Assembly (NCBI GenBank): GCA_028456385.1
Contig: JALNQF010000039.1
Span: 1 to 64,000, forward strand
DNA: 64,000 nucleotides
Reading direction: 5' to 3'
Origin: Ophiosphaerella korrae
Taxonomy: Eukaryota; Ascomycota; Dothideomycetes; Pleosporales; Phaeosphaeriaceae
Below are positions 23,972-35,294 of this stretch, piece after piece. A program made the translations under genes and the position numbers. Position 1 is the first letter of the stretch, and every line of letters starts with the position of its first letter. Under the pieces are notes generated by a model. That model made no database searches. It saw nothing but the letters and a program-made list of their open reading frames with translations, and was not told where the DNA came from.

Positions 23972-26750
23972 CTCTGCCGCAGAACACTTGCGCTGGTGAA
24001 TAGACTTTCCCTTATTGTTGTATGCGGCAGCTCTTTCTTGAATAGCACGCTGCTAGGAAGAATGCTCTGCAGAGGAGGGACAAAAAATCTGTGGTCTTAA
24101 CCGAAAGATCCCTGTACAGGAAGAAGAATGAGGAGAGGCTGTCGTGAGCAAAGTAGAGGGAACGGCCCTAGCACTAGAGCGAGTCCCATGGATAGCACCA
24201 TAAGCTGTTATATATCAATAATACAAGTCAGTCAAGTTAAGAAGAGGATATAATTTAAGAACACCCACATATACTGTCAATTTCCACTTCTTGCACTTCC
24301 CATCATCCCACGCTTACCCTTATCTCCCTTAAATCAAGCCTTATCCAATCGTTCTTGCTCTAACACGTTTTGCAAGATAAAAGGCCGCAATGCCCTCGTA
24401 ACCTTAAGAGACTGTATTTGCTCGTCCTTGGCGCTATCACTTCTTAAAGTAGCGTGTTACCCCGCTTGAGGTTTCTCATACAGAGACCGCAAGCGATAGT
24501 ATTGCACTCAGGACATCTGAAGCGAAAGGGGTTCTTGTAGCTACGTGGAGAACACGAATGATATTCACAGCGCGAGCGGCCTGGAACCGTAGTTCAATAG
24601 GCTTGATGGGTACAAAACGGCACCCGTTTGTAGCTTTGGCTGTGTGTTACTAAGTCTTGGCTGAGCCTTTCGGACCAATCGGTCCCTTGCTTCGCGTCCT
24701 CTGCGCTGCACGGTACCTCTTTCTGTTGCTCCCCGGCAACAATCCGTCCAGCCACATGTAGATTTACTAACATATTCTACCTCGAGATCTTTTCTAGGAC
24801 TTAGTCGAATCTGGCTACTTCTGCCCTTGCTCCTCGGGCTTGTGTATGCGTAGACCCAAGGGTTGAGGGCAGAAGCTGCCAGCCCGCCTGCTGTGTGTTC
24901 AACTCCATTAGAGTATAGCCTATGGAAACATAGGCGCCCAGACAGTCGTGTAGCTCGTAATCGGGAATCTCACCGCCCTTGATATGAACGTCCCGTTCAT
25001 TGTTGCCTTGTCTAACGCGTCACTCTCTCTGGACCTTCAGAACGGAGATTTCCTGCTACTCACAAGTTGTGTCTTTTCCAAATCGTGTATATCACCATAG
25101 ATCCTACCTAAATAGTGTAATAGCACTGGTTCGCGATGAAAATACTTGGCTCCATCATAAGATGCTGAGGTGTTGCTGCTAGATTTCATGGGAGCCATAG
25201 CAGTAACCAGTACCATCCAGCTAGGGCATAAAACAATGAAACAAATGACAAGAACCGGAGGGTCTCCGAATCGGATGTGCTGGGCCGCTAAGCACAGCCA
25301 TTGTCCACAGCCATAGGTAGAGCTTATGAGCTAACAAATATAAATTACGAAAAGAGGTGCTTCAACACTAGCTGACACAGCATCAGCGATCATTAGAAGT
25401 ACCGACCAGCGTAACTATTTTGCTGAGATCAGGCCTCTGCTCTGGTTATCCAGCAATCCCAGGTTCAGTAATTGAAGTCTTGATCCGACAGCTTTCGAGA
25501 AAGCTATCTTTGCTTGTTAGGTATAGTCGCGGGCTCTAAGTATCTCTATCTTGTAAGGTCGCTCTTATACTGTAGTAAGAGCCGCTCTATAAGATAACCT
25601 ATGACGACAACAAGATGAGTGTATTTTATTCGTATAAACCGCCTAGGATATCATTCTGTCCTGCGAAAAAAACAATCTGCATCTTATATTCGTCTTGAAT
25701 CACATATGTACTCTATTTTCCGTGTTTGAAGTTCAAGTACCTCTTGATTTTCCTGCAAGGTAGGTTTTCCGGGGTATAGAGAAGGATATTAGCTTATATT
25801 ACAGAAAATTCGATAGGTTAGAGTATTAGATTAGTCTAGTATACCCAAGCTAGATCAAGCTACTTTAGCTTTCTCAAGCCGAGCTACTAATTCCTATATA
25901 TTTAGATAGTTCTCTAGCCTTGGTAATATAGTAAACCTTTTTATATTACTCCGAAGCTTAAATCGCCGCCTAATTTTTCCTATTATAGTTTATCTATCTA
26001 GTTCCTTTAGTTCTCTCTAAACATCTTAAAGGACCTCCTTTAAATTAAGATACAAGCTTAAGTCTCATTGTAAGGGGTCGCGGTAACAGACCTCTCAGCA
26101 AGTCCAAGAGTGGCCCTTCGTGCTATAGATGCAACGACGGCGAAGATGTGAGGAGATAGGGTTAGGTTAGGTAGTAGGTAAGCGTACATAAAGGCGGATA
26201 TTACAATATGTAAAAAAATCACTGTTATAAGTAATATACTAGGCTTAGGTAAAGCTAAGCTTTACTACAAGGTTCCTAAATATATATATTTAGTGTGCTT
26301 ATATACTAGTATAGATTTATAGGCATATAAGTGCAAATTATAAATTAGTTATATAGAGGCCCTCGGCCCTTCAGCTTCAGCTTACGCTCTCGCGCAGCTA
26401 TAGCCTGCAGCTGGCCTTAGGCCTAGCCTGTAACTTGACGATAGCGTAGTAAGCTAAACTCTAGCCTAAAAGGATATAGTAATACTAGATAAAGAGCTCT
26501 CTACTATAAAGTACCTAATTATAAACTACTAAGACCTATCTAAGCCTAAGGAGGGTAGTAGTAGTAAAAAGCTAGGGAGGCTAATATAGGGCGAGGCTAA
26601 TTAGGACGTAAGAGAGTCGTATAATAAGATAGTACGGCAAGTAGCTCACCGACCCTAAGGAAGTTTAGCTGAAGTAAACAACCTATATAAGAGGGTAAGA
26701 GAAAAGGTCATTATCAGAGCTTGAAGGGACTAAGCTCGAGGGCTGGGGAG
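23972..26750. other. Long gene-poor stretch
   Basis: No supported gene. From about 25500 to 26600 the sequence becomes AT-rich with many TA steps, resembling lightly RIP-mutated transposon remnants. An imperfect hairpin at 25546-25602 has arms of the type TATCTT..AGG..GCTCTTA around a short loop. A short run of TTAGG-like units occurs at about 26157-26182, too short to call telomeric. Confidence 0.45.
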
Positions 26751-26751
26751 G

Positions 26752-26960
26752 AAGATGTGTTGTAGTAAAACTGCACGTGATCGGTGAGCACTGGGTTAGA
26801 GGCTCTATAGGTAGCCTTAAGTAGGATTGATAGGGCAGATAGCCACCGAAACCAACTCGTCAAGTAGCTACTCAACCCATATATTCTAACCCATCTCACC
26901 GACTACGGGTCGGTACCTACTCCCTACTTCTACGTGCATCCTAGTATGCCACAATATAGA
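26752..26960. mobile_element. MITE-like inverted-repeat element
   Basis: About 210 bp with terminal inverted similarity. The left side carries TGTAGTAAAACTGCACGTGA then CGGTGAGCACTGGGTTAGA (26782-26800). The right side carries TCTAACCCATCTCACCG (26885-26901) and ends CACAATATAG. There is no coding capacity. A related end, ATATTGTGGTGTAGTAGAAC followed by CGCACGTGATCGG, occurs at about 32018-32051. Confidence 0.5.
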
Positions 26961-28891
26961 GGAAGGAATTCTTCCTCTTAGTAGAGTAAGTTAGGTATTA
27001 TTCTAGAATCTATCGGCAACACGCCAGCTCAATATCAGCGCAACCCTTGGAAGGAGAGCAGCAGGATTACAGAACAAAGAGCCACAAAAAAGGATATCTA
27101 TAGCGGCCGAAGAAACAGGAGAGAGAGCAATCAATCAACCCATTCAATCCAGTTGTTCACATCAATTATCGAGTGACGATCAAGTCTGACAATAAGTGAT
27201 ACTTATGTGACGCGTCATCGCAGCCGACCCTACTAACTGGCGGTCGCTTTGGCAGATTTTTTGAGTTAGCATGCCCTGATTACTCTGTGCGGTTAGGCCA
27301 TGCCACCTCTCGGCACACCCTTGGTCAGGTTGCATGTAGTCACGCTCCACGCCACCCCTGTAAACTACTGCAAGTTACTGGGATAGTGAAACGTACCTGT
27401 GTTGGTCTTGTACAATGGTACGAGAGGTACGAGAGAGGTAACTAGAACGATGTAATCGGTCCTTCGTCGCTGCAACGTCTCGGCGCAAGCTTATCGAAAA
27501 CAAGTCTTGCTAGCGTGCCTTCGATACTCGATGAATGCTAACGTGGTAATGTGGACTATCGTAACTCCAGGGTTATAGTATTTGATGCTCCGATTGCCAA
27601 GTCTGAGTTCTCTTTTTACAACACATACAGTTGACTTATCCCACGCATCTCTATCGATCGCACCAGTTGCCTTTACCTCGAAATTTGAATAGTGACAGAG
27701 TTCGGCCCTGCTCTCGCTGGCTTTGTGAGTCAGACCAGGACCAGAACGGTTACAATAGCTAGCTGCAAAATCAACCGGTAGCGTCTGCAAGCCACAAGTC
27801 ACTAATTAAATTTTGGAGATGGAAGGCTGGTGACTTGGTAGTAATGCCTAAAATTTGATTGAGCACAAAGCGAAAGAACCATGGAAAGCTTAGCCCTAAC
27901 CGCCGCTCGGGCCAAGATAGTACGCATCTTGGCACGCGCTACGGGTACTCCGCTATTGTCGGACGCCGAGCCCAATTCACAAATCCTAACCTCTCAGCAA
28001 CGGCCGAGATTTGAAGGTGAAGCTAAAGCTCAGCCTGTGCCTTACGAAGCCAACACCACACTTGTACATTAGAATAAGGCTAAAATCTGATAGCTCCTAT
28101 CATCAACTCGAGGTTATATAATAAGCAGATATCCATCAATACGAAAGGCACACAAGGTGCGATAAGAAAGACGGGGCGTACTGGAAGCCGAATGCGGTAT
28201 AGGGTGTTGGCAGGTCGGATTGGATCGCTAGATCCATATAGCGTAAACTGGGTTTTCGCCGAATTGTATTGCTGAGATGATCAGCTTGATACTACGGTCG
28301 ATAGAATTTCACCCTTCCGGGCCCAACTCGACGCACAGCGGCGGCTAAGGCGTCGCCCTAGCGGATGGGGTGTGCTCGTATTGTGGGAAGCCTACTTACC
28401 AAGTGACGTGGCGTACTCACCACACAGGCTAAAATACTCCTAAAGCAAAGCTACGGGAAATGCATGGGTTGCGGGGTGCGGGGTGCAATTGCAGCAAGAA
28501 ATTCTGTAAATCGCATAACTTTCCGGCAGCAGATCGAATATCGCAACCTGGTGCGCGTCACGGGCCTAACCAATGTTGTATCAACACATTCAAAGTAAAA
28601 CAACTAAAGTGGTGTATTAACACCAATAGACATCACTATTGTATACGCAGGAATGCCGAACAGTGGCGCGCTCGCTGATTTTCAAGGATTGCTAGGTCAC
28701 CGATCATAATTCGGAACATGCTTAAAAACGATTAGCGCGTCTCTCCCGGGTTTGATATCTCACGGCCCTAGCCCATTGCGGATCAAATATCGGAGGAGAT
28801 CATATCTCGATAATCAAGCTTGCGATTTTCGCCGGCAAAGGCTTAGCAAGTGTCTCACAGGCATACTAAAGCGTGATTTCTTATGTCTTGG
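26961..28891. other. Gene-poor stretch with small uncertain frames
   Basis: No confident gene. An open stretch on the minus strand at 27491-27802 lacks an ATG start and matches nothing I recognise; it might be an exon. A 63-codon plus-strand ATG frame at 27881-28072 contains the interrupted palindrome GCCAAGAT..ATCTTGGC (27911-27933), also found in the NACHT pseudogene leader at 20524-20548. The rest is featureless. Confidence 0.4.
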
Positions 28892-29880
28892 CTATGACTT
28901 TGATTCCATGTCCGCACCCGCCCTTAACAATATTTGCACAATTTCCGCGTTGTCCTGTTCTATCGCTAGATGTAACGGCGTGGTCCCTACTACATTGATA
29001 TTGTTAACGTTTATATAATTTCCCAGCGCAAATGTAACCATGGCTGAGTGACCGGACCGTACAGCAAGATGCAATATGTTGTTCCCAAAATCATCGACAG
29101 TGAATACGTCTGCCCCATTTTCGACGAGGAGCTTTGCAATGTTGTGGCGGCCTCCTATAACTGCTCGCTGCAAGGCATTGAGACTATGAGGTGAGTTAGG
29201 TGGGGATAAAGGTAGTGTAGATCGATCCTAGAGGTGATGTTAGCAACTAGTAATCGGTACTGTGGCAGTCTAGGAGCAAATGTAGTACTTACGAATAAGT
29301 TGAAATCGTTCTCTAAATCTGTTATGGACGCTATGGAATGAAAATCGGTCGCACTAGAACCGTTCTGTTGGGAAGTGATATCGCTGTCCTCTTGGTTTGT
29401 CATCGAGGAAAGGACCTCTGTTTCCTCTGAGCTGCATAACGAAACTGTTTGAACGGAGGATTCATCTGTGGGCCTGACTGTAGGAACGTGTGTTGAGATA
29501 AAATCGCCTGGAGGAGAAACTATATCTACGCTCGCAGGGCCGATTGTATGTGAGGGTTTTTTCTCGACCTGGACCAATTGTTTGGATTGGGGTTGGAAAG
29601 AATGCTGCTGCTTAGGTGGCGACAGGTTCCCTGATAGGCCTCGATTAAACATCTCGAGCTGCAGCAGCCGTAGTTTAATATTGCGACCTACAAAATCAGC
29701 TAATTGTCACCTTCCTCTAATTCCTTGAAGTTCTCAAAAGTAAGATGAGAATTACTTACGATAGTTACGCTGCGCTATTCTATTTTGAACCCTCCTTCGC
29801 TCGTGAGTATCGGTGAGTTTCCTCCAATCCTCATCTTTATCTGCTGGAGACCCAGGTCCTTCCACATTTCTTGGTGACAT
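28892..29880 (-). CDS. bANK transcription factor (basic region + ankyrin repeats, TOXE-type)
   Basis: Three exons on the minus strand: 29760-29880, 29293-29687 and 28892-29227, with introns 29688-29759 and 29228-29292. Both introns are GTAAGT...TAG; the second has a GCTAAC branch site. Together they encode about 283 aa. Exons 1-2 join into a fungal bZIP-type basic region, RRRVQNRIAQRNYRRNIKLR (about residues 28-47), with no following leucine zipper. A Ser/Gln/Pro-rich middle follows. The C terminus has about three ankyrin repeats (NIAKLLVENGAD; NILHLAVRSGHS; TPLHLAIEQDNAEIVQILLR). A basic region with ankyrin repeats and no zipper defines the bANK family, founded by TOXE, the pathway-specific activator of HC-toxin genes in Cochliobolus carbonum. 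It should be a nuclear DNA-binding regulator; its targets here are unknown. No biosynthetic enzymes adjoin it. At 283 aa it is shorter than TOXE. Confidence 0.82.
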
Positions 29881-32750
29881 TGATCTGAGTTCTTCCGGTA
29901 TATACTTTCTCTATTTTTATGTTGACGATAATATAAAAACGTGGTCTTCAGTGTCTACGACAAAACTCAGCTCTAATTCTTGATATTTACCTCGCTAGCA
30001 ATGACTGGGATAATAATGCGATCGAGGCAATCTAGGGCGTCACTTCGGCCCGTTTCTGCAACCCCGGTCCTAACGGGCTAGCGGAACGACACCAAGTTGA
30101 ACACTACGTTTACTAGGTGACGCAAATGCGGACTTTTCAAACGCAGACCCACGACTTATCCAAGCAAATCAGCTACACGCTTCTGTTTGGGAATACAGCA
30201 ATTACTTGCATTGGGACTAGGCAGGATATTCGGTACATTCATGCCGCTTCAATCGAACCGTCCTCGGTCTCGATTCTTACCTGATTTTGTAAGTGTGCAT
30301 GGCATAAACGATCCCACCTGACACGTACCATTAGACACTACTAGTTGCGAAATAGTGCTTCCTAGGGTTACATCCAACACATGCCTAGGAAAACAGGAGC
30401 CGTTCAGCTCGCGCGTGGGACAGACAGCTTTCACGGTCAATTAACCCACCAAACTGGGCAGACAAACAAGATTCATTAATATCAGCACTGCACCCATTGC
30501 TAGGGTAACAGTTAGCATGATTGTGGATACGAATATTTGTACTACCCTGCAAGTCAATCGCTGTCGCTGTGCATGACGTGATCTGACAATATTCACTATA
30601 ACCGCGCTCGGTGTATGAAAAGCCGGTAGCACTAGCCATAGGCGGCAGGTCGGTTAGCAGCATGTTAGGGAGGTGCGGGCCTTCTTACCATCGTGCTGAT
30701 CGGTAGAGCTTATAGTGTGGGTGTTAGCACAAGGCCGAAACATGTTGTACTCTCCTTTGGACTGGTATAGTTGGCATTGCAATCATATTATGTGTAGGGA
30801 TCGTAGTAGACAATTGTATAAAGATATTTCCATAACGAACTCCAGGTGTTCGGTAGACTTTCAGGTGATAAAAAGGCAAAGGTGACCAATAACACGCCCT
30901 TGTCTCGGCCTCCTGAGTGCACTGTACCCTTGTGGATGCTCATGAATACTTCTCTTGCCATGTAGCCGAGATCTAGATCAAGTTCTTAATTTCTGGCTTA
31001 ACTTATAGGCGGTGACTCAATATCCACCTTCCTAACTCGAGTTTCCACTTGTCAGTCGACCGATTTGATCAAACAATATCGAAAACTTGGTTAAGTATCT
31101 CTCACAGCAAGACCTTCTTCTACCTAGAATTTGAATTACCATAGTCTATCCATTTAGTTACCTTGGTTTATTCTGAGAACCACGGCATAGCCAAAGCACT
31201 TGATGTTCCGAAAATTCTAGCACGCATAATGAGAGTAAAAGCTCTTGTACTCCCTACACTCGCGCATTATGAGATTTCCAAATTCTGTTAAGAGAAAATG
31301 TTATTATATAAACCTGTTTAGAATTGAGATACATGTGAGGTGAATTAAAAGCCAGTGTGTCCAAGTCAGGCGGACACTGTTCATGTAGGAATTCAGGTTA
31401 CGCCCGCTTAAGCCAAGGCCGCTACATTAATACACAGACTGTTGCTATGTATCTGTGTCATGAATAATTCGCTAAGATTAATGTCGATCATCATCTTGTA
31501 TGACACACAGCCGATTGATCCACAAAGAGCGTAACTCCTAGTATTGGCGCCGTATCACGTAGGTTACGTCCCTGTTGCGATGACAAAGCGCCATGGTCAT
31601 GTTGAACAAGGCATGATGTCAGCATTACACTGAATTCTGACAAGAATCGAGGTTCATCGACTGTCAGCCCTGTTGTCATGGATGTGGCATCGGGACTGTC
31701 TATTGAGTTGTCAACTCAAGAATACGGTCACTGAACTAGGATGGATTAATATCCAAAGCTTAGGCCTAGAATTCACCACACATTTGATGTGCAATGTATT
31801 CATCTACTAGGTTCTAAAGGCCGAAAAACTAAACTCTTAAGATTTCAGCCTCTTTCGATATACTGATGAAGGGACCCATGGTCTCAAACTCTTTTAGCCT
31901 CTCTGCGGTCTATATCATTTTTTGTGGACAATATGAGACCACGCCAGGAGATTACATGGTAGCCTGTTATATTTCCTTTCCTAGGAGACCATCTGCGATC
32001 TCGCTACAATGCGCTGATATATTGTGGTGTAGTAGAACCGCACGTGATCGGGGAGGCTTAGGTCAGCCTTGCGGCTCTGCATGGGCTCCGGCAAGAGACC
32101 GGTACACTACTTGGTATAATTACCTCCTATCCACTTAACATTATATACAGTACCGTTCATACATTCCTGGGTAGGAAAAGACGAGGGTTTTCTTTCTATC
32201 CCGAATATTACTGACTTATTTTTAGTTTTCACGAGAGGTATCGATCACTTTTCAAGTATACACTGTGCACACCTGAACAATGTCGTACCTACTACTAGAG
32301 AGAGTTGTAATTCATAAGTGAATTCATCTTAAAGTACTGCTAGCAGAGTATATAACATCCGTCCATGTGTAACGGGAGACCTGCGGTGGCGGAACGCTAG
32401 TAGCACTTTCTATTATAACACCAACAACAATCGCATAGCTTAGATAACCTCAGAATGCATACTTAAGCTTATCAAAATCTTGTGCACTTGGTATCTTTAT
32501 CATAACATTCTTGCTGGCTTTGAAATACTACAATTCGCCGTTGACCTGTACGACGCTACTACCTCAGACCGCCTCAGACTTTCTTGAAGTTTCGTGCCTC
32601 TAAAAAGTTCCTCAAACTATAGATTACTACAGCAAGATTGTATCCTGAGCAGAACACTGTATTTAAACAACCTGGTCGCGCTGCAGCAGTAATCTGTTCC
32701 TGCATCACGGCCTAGCTGCATTCTAATAGTGTCGTCGTTAAGGCCAACAA
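29881..32750. other. Gene-poor stretch
   Basis: No confident gene. One 92-codon ATG frame on the minus strand (30385-30663) encodes a small protein with seven Cys (e.g. SEYCQITSCTATAI, NCYPSNGCSAD) but no signal peptide, so I do not call it a gene. The MITE-related motif at 32018-32051 is the only repeat seen. Otherwise nothing is recognised. Confidence 0.4.
32018..32060 (+). repeat. Solo MITE end
   Basis: ATATTGTGGTGTAGTAGAAC followed by CGCACGTGATCGG. About 28 of 33 bases match 26755-26787, and the ATATTGTGG start matches the reverse complement of the right end of that element. No partner end is visible nearby. Confidence 0.4.
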
Positions 32751-33374
32751 CAGCCACAGCTGACTCGTGTGAAGCAGCCCGTACCGCTCACATGATAGTC
32801 GGCGGCTTGCAATGTGCCGAGCGGCCGCGCTGGCAGTTTCTACGGCTGCCAGGTATATGGCGCTAGGCGTGATGTCGGCGCCGATAGCAGCTCGAACAAC
32901 AAGCGAGCGCCTTATTTAATGCGCTCAAGGCTGCTAATATCGCGGATAAAAATATTAGATCAGTTAATCACCGCTTCTCCTAGCTCTACTACAGCAAAAC
33001 CGTGCTGCCTCTACTTTCAAGATGCTACCCAGGAACTATCACAAAGGGTTTGTAGCTCGTAAGTTAGGTAGCTAGAGTATAAGTTAGAGGAGTAGTAATT
33101 AAACGCAGCAGATAGAATACGGTACAGTAGTTACTTATACTTGTATTTAAAACTACAGGGGTTCCTTTCAGCACCTTATTCATGTTTCAGGAAATATTTT
33201 CTTACTCAGTACGCCAACTATATAATATCTAATCAAGACTGTGCGGCCTTGTTGTAAACAAAGCAATGCTATACGCCCCAGAATTAGGGTTACAGAATTA
33301 TCCCCTAGATAGATTATGTGCTTGTATACTGCCGTCTCGTAGTTCTAATACTTAGGCAAAAGCTATAGAAAGTG
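32751..33374 (-). pseudogene. Inverted, decayed copy of the NACHT-WD40 3' end (left arm)
   Basis: The reverse complement aligns with 37806-38383: the last ~37 codons of the intact NLR plus about 470 bp of its 3' flank. Conserved stretches include ACGGCAGTATACAAGCACAT (intact copy ACGGCAGTACACAAGCACAT), GCACCTTATTCATGTTTCAGG (intact GCACCTTGCTCGTGTTTAAGG), GTAGTTACTTATACTTGTAT and CAGCTGACTCGTGTGAAG. The coding part has Trp-to-stop changes and indels. Identity by eye is around 70%. This copy and the intact one face each other around the nucleoside-phosphorylase/NLR pair. Confidence 0.7.
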
Positions 33375-34063
33375 GATGTCTAAGTTTACAGTGTTAGGCT
33401 TTCGATACCGCAGCCTAGCGAGATAAGCAAGGTTCAGCTGCAGGGAGGAGAAGAAGCGAAGATAGAAGCCTTGGTAGTAAAGGCAATCGCTGTGGTCACG
33501 ATAAACTTCTTACTAGCTGCTTCTGTTTCCATGGGTTTCCCAGCCTAAGGACTGTACGTAGATATTTGGCTAGGAAGGCCTGTTGTACGGGCTATCTTTG
33601 CAACTAACTTCTTCTCGTTTGAGCCTAATAGAGGCGTTGGACGATTATCCTTAGCTATCTCCCGTCAGTTCTAGATATATTGGGCCCTCTATATTCCGAT
33701 AACTATTACAAAGCTTGCTTTATGGTTGTAGTAGAGCAAACATTTGAGGCACTCTGGATCTAGATCTAGTGCCCTTGGTGCTAAAAACATTGCACTATGA
33801 GAGTAGGTATTAGATATTCATGAAGCAATATATAGTTGACTTGATAGAGGATATATTAAGGAACAAAGTAAAGTTCTGTTTTCGCGAAGTCGATTGGCCA
33901 TCGTAACGAGGCTGAAAAGCAGTCGGGCACTGCTGCCTCAGCTCTCTTTCGATCGCCTGCACCGACCATTGCTCGCTACCACCCACTGTCATCTGCTGCC
34001 ATCCACCGCCGTACATTACTTCCCATCTCTAGCAGTTGTCGCAAGAGCTACTTGCTAATCCCA
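33375..34063. other. Upstream region of the phosphorylase-domain gene
   Basis: No supported gene. An interrupted plus-strand frame at about 33475-33710 reads like protein (e.g. IWLGRPVVRAIFATNFFSFE) but has stops, so it may be a relic of an unidentified gene or transposase. The last 150 bp are pyrimidine-rich and probably hold the promoter and 5' leader of the following gene. Confidence 0.4.
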
Positions 34064-35161
34064 ATGGCCAGGAACCAACAGTTCACCATAGGATGGATCT
34101 GCCCACTCCCGCTAGAAAAAGAGGCCGCAAGGCTGGTACTAGATGAAGAATACCCGCAAGACAAGATTCAATACCAGAACGCATTCTATTTAGGCGGTCG
34201 AATTGGAAAACACAAGGTTGTTATTGGAGTGCAGCGAGGGATAGGACTTAGTCAAGCTGCCATCCTCGCTGAGAAGATGCGCGCTGGATTTCCCAATATC
34301 AGATACTTTCTCTTGGTCGGTATCGCTGGCGGCGTGCCTCACTACGGACCAGCTGGCGCGGCCTCGGAGATCGTGCTTGGGGACGTGGTTGTCAGCTATC
34401 CACGAGGCAAGCATGGTGGGGTATTGCAGTATGACAAGGGAGCGTGGGAGGGTGATGGGCGACTGAACTTTTGCGGATACACGAACGGTGTCCCTGGCGA
34501 CCTCATGGCCGCTGTCAATAACTTTCGTGCGGAAGGCCAGTCCAAGACGAACATCGCAGAAGTCTTGAGGCAGATGCGTCGCAAGCTTGACGAGAAGCGA
34601 CGGCACCAGTATGACGATCCCGGTTCTACCCACGACAGACTGTTCAAAGACGGATACGAGCACCAAGGCACTGAGCTTGACGACTGCGGAGTATGCTGCG
34701 ACGCAAGCTACATCGTCTCGCGTTCTGATCGAGGAGACGGAGCTACCCGATTAGTTGACGAACCGTTGGTCCATTTCGGTAACATTGCATCGAGCAATCA
34801 GCTGCAGATATCCGCTACCGAACGAAACAGAATTCAACGAGAGCACGAGGCCATCTGTTTTGAGATGGAAGCAGCAGGGGTGATGGGCGAGTATCCGTGT
34901 GTAGTCGTTCGGGGCATCTGCGACTATGCAGACTCTCATAAGAACAAGGGCTGGCAGAACTACGCGGCAGCTACGGCGGCAGCGTACGCTAAAGGGCTGT
35001 TGGCTATGATCCCCGGGATAGACGCTGCTAGTAGTGCGCAGTCTGCAGAACGGTCTTCACCTCAGCAGTCCCCAAACACACAAAACATTACGTTCGGCAA
35101 CAGCCACGATAGCATTCAGGCCGGGATCATTCATGGCAATATACAATTTGGACGACGTTGA
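34064..35161 (+). CDS. Nucleoside-phosphorylase-domain protein with amyloid-like C-terminal tail
   Basis: 365 aa in one exon from the ATG at 34064 (MARNQQFTIGWICPLPLEKE). It has the fungal PNP_UDP_1-type domain used as N-terminal effector in many NLR proteins: the TIGWICPLPLE start, a phosphate-binding-type glycine motif FLLVGIAGGVP (about residues 88-98), GDVVVSYPRG, the purine-site segment ICFEMEAAGVM, and the closing VVRGICDYADSHKNKGWQNY. The last ~28 residues leave the domain as a Gly/Asn/Gln/Ile-rich tail, NITFGNSHDSIQAGIIHGNI, resembling amyloid signalling motifs that couple fungal effectors to NLRs. The intact NACHT-WD40 gene starts 134 bp downstream on the same strand. Alternatives are an upstream exon of that NLR gene (no good donor seen) or a stand-alone nucleosidase. 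Confidence 0.82.
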   Translation: MARNQQFTIGWICPLPLEKEAARLVLDEEYPQDKIQYQNAFYLGGRIGKHKVVIGVQRGIGLSQAAILAEKMRAGFPNIRYFLLVGIAGGVPHYGPAGAASEIVLGDVVVSYPRGKHGGVLQYDKGAWEGDGRLNFCGYTNGVPGDLMAAVNNFRAEGQSKTNIAEVLRQMRRKLDEKRRHQYDDPGSTHDRLFKDGYEHQGTELDDCGVCCDASYIVSRSDRGDGATRLVDEPLVHFGNIASSNQLQISATERNRIQREHEAICFEMEAAGVMGEYPCVVVRGICDYADSHKNKGWQNYAAATAAAYAKGLLAMIPGIDAASSAQSAERSSPQQSPNTQNITFGNSHDSIQAGIIHGNIQFGRR

Positions 35162-35294
35162 GGTTTGGAACTTGGCTCGTAGCGGCTCAACAATGGAAAT
35201 TGATGTCAGAGATATTGCTGTGCACAATCAGTAGAGATTCACGTTGAAACTTGGAGTGCCAGTGATATAAAGCCACAACAAGGCTGGCGCATGC

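Noticed and set aside
26157..26182. TTAGG-like run resembling telomere repeats
   Set aside because: Only about three imperfect units in AT-rich DNA, with no adjoining array or chromosome end.
27491..27802. 103-codon minus-strand frame
   Set aside because: It lacks an ATG start and I recognise no family. It could be an exon, but no splice context was convincing.
30385..30663. 92-codon Cys-containing frame, effector-like
   Set aside because: No signal peptide, an overlapping alternative frame of similar length, and no homology I recognise.
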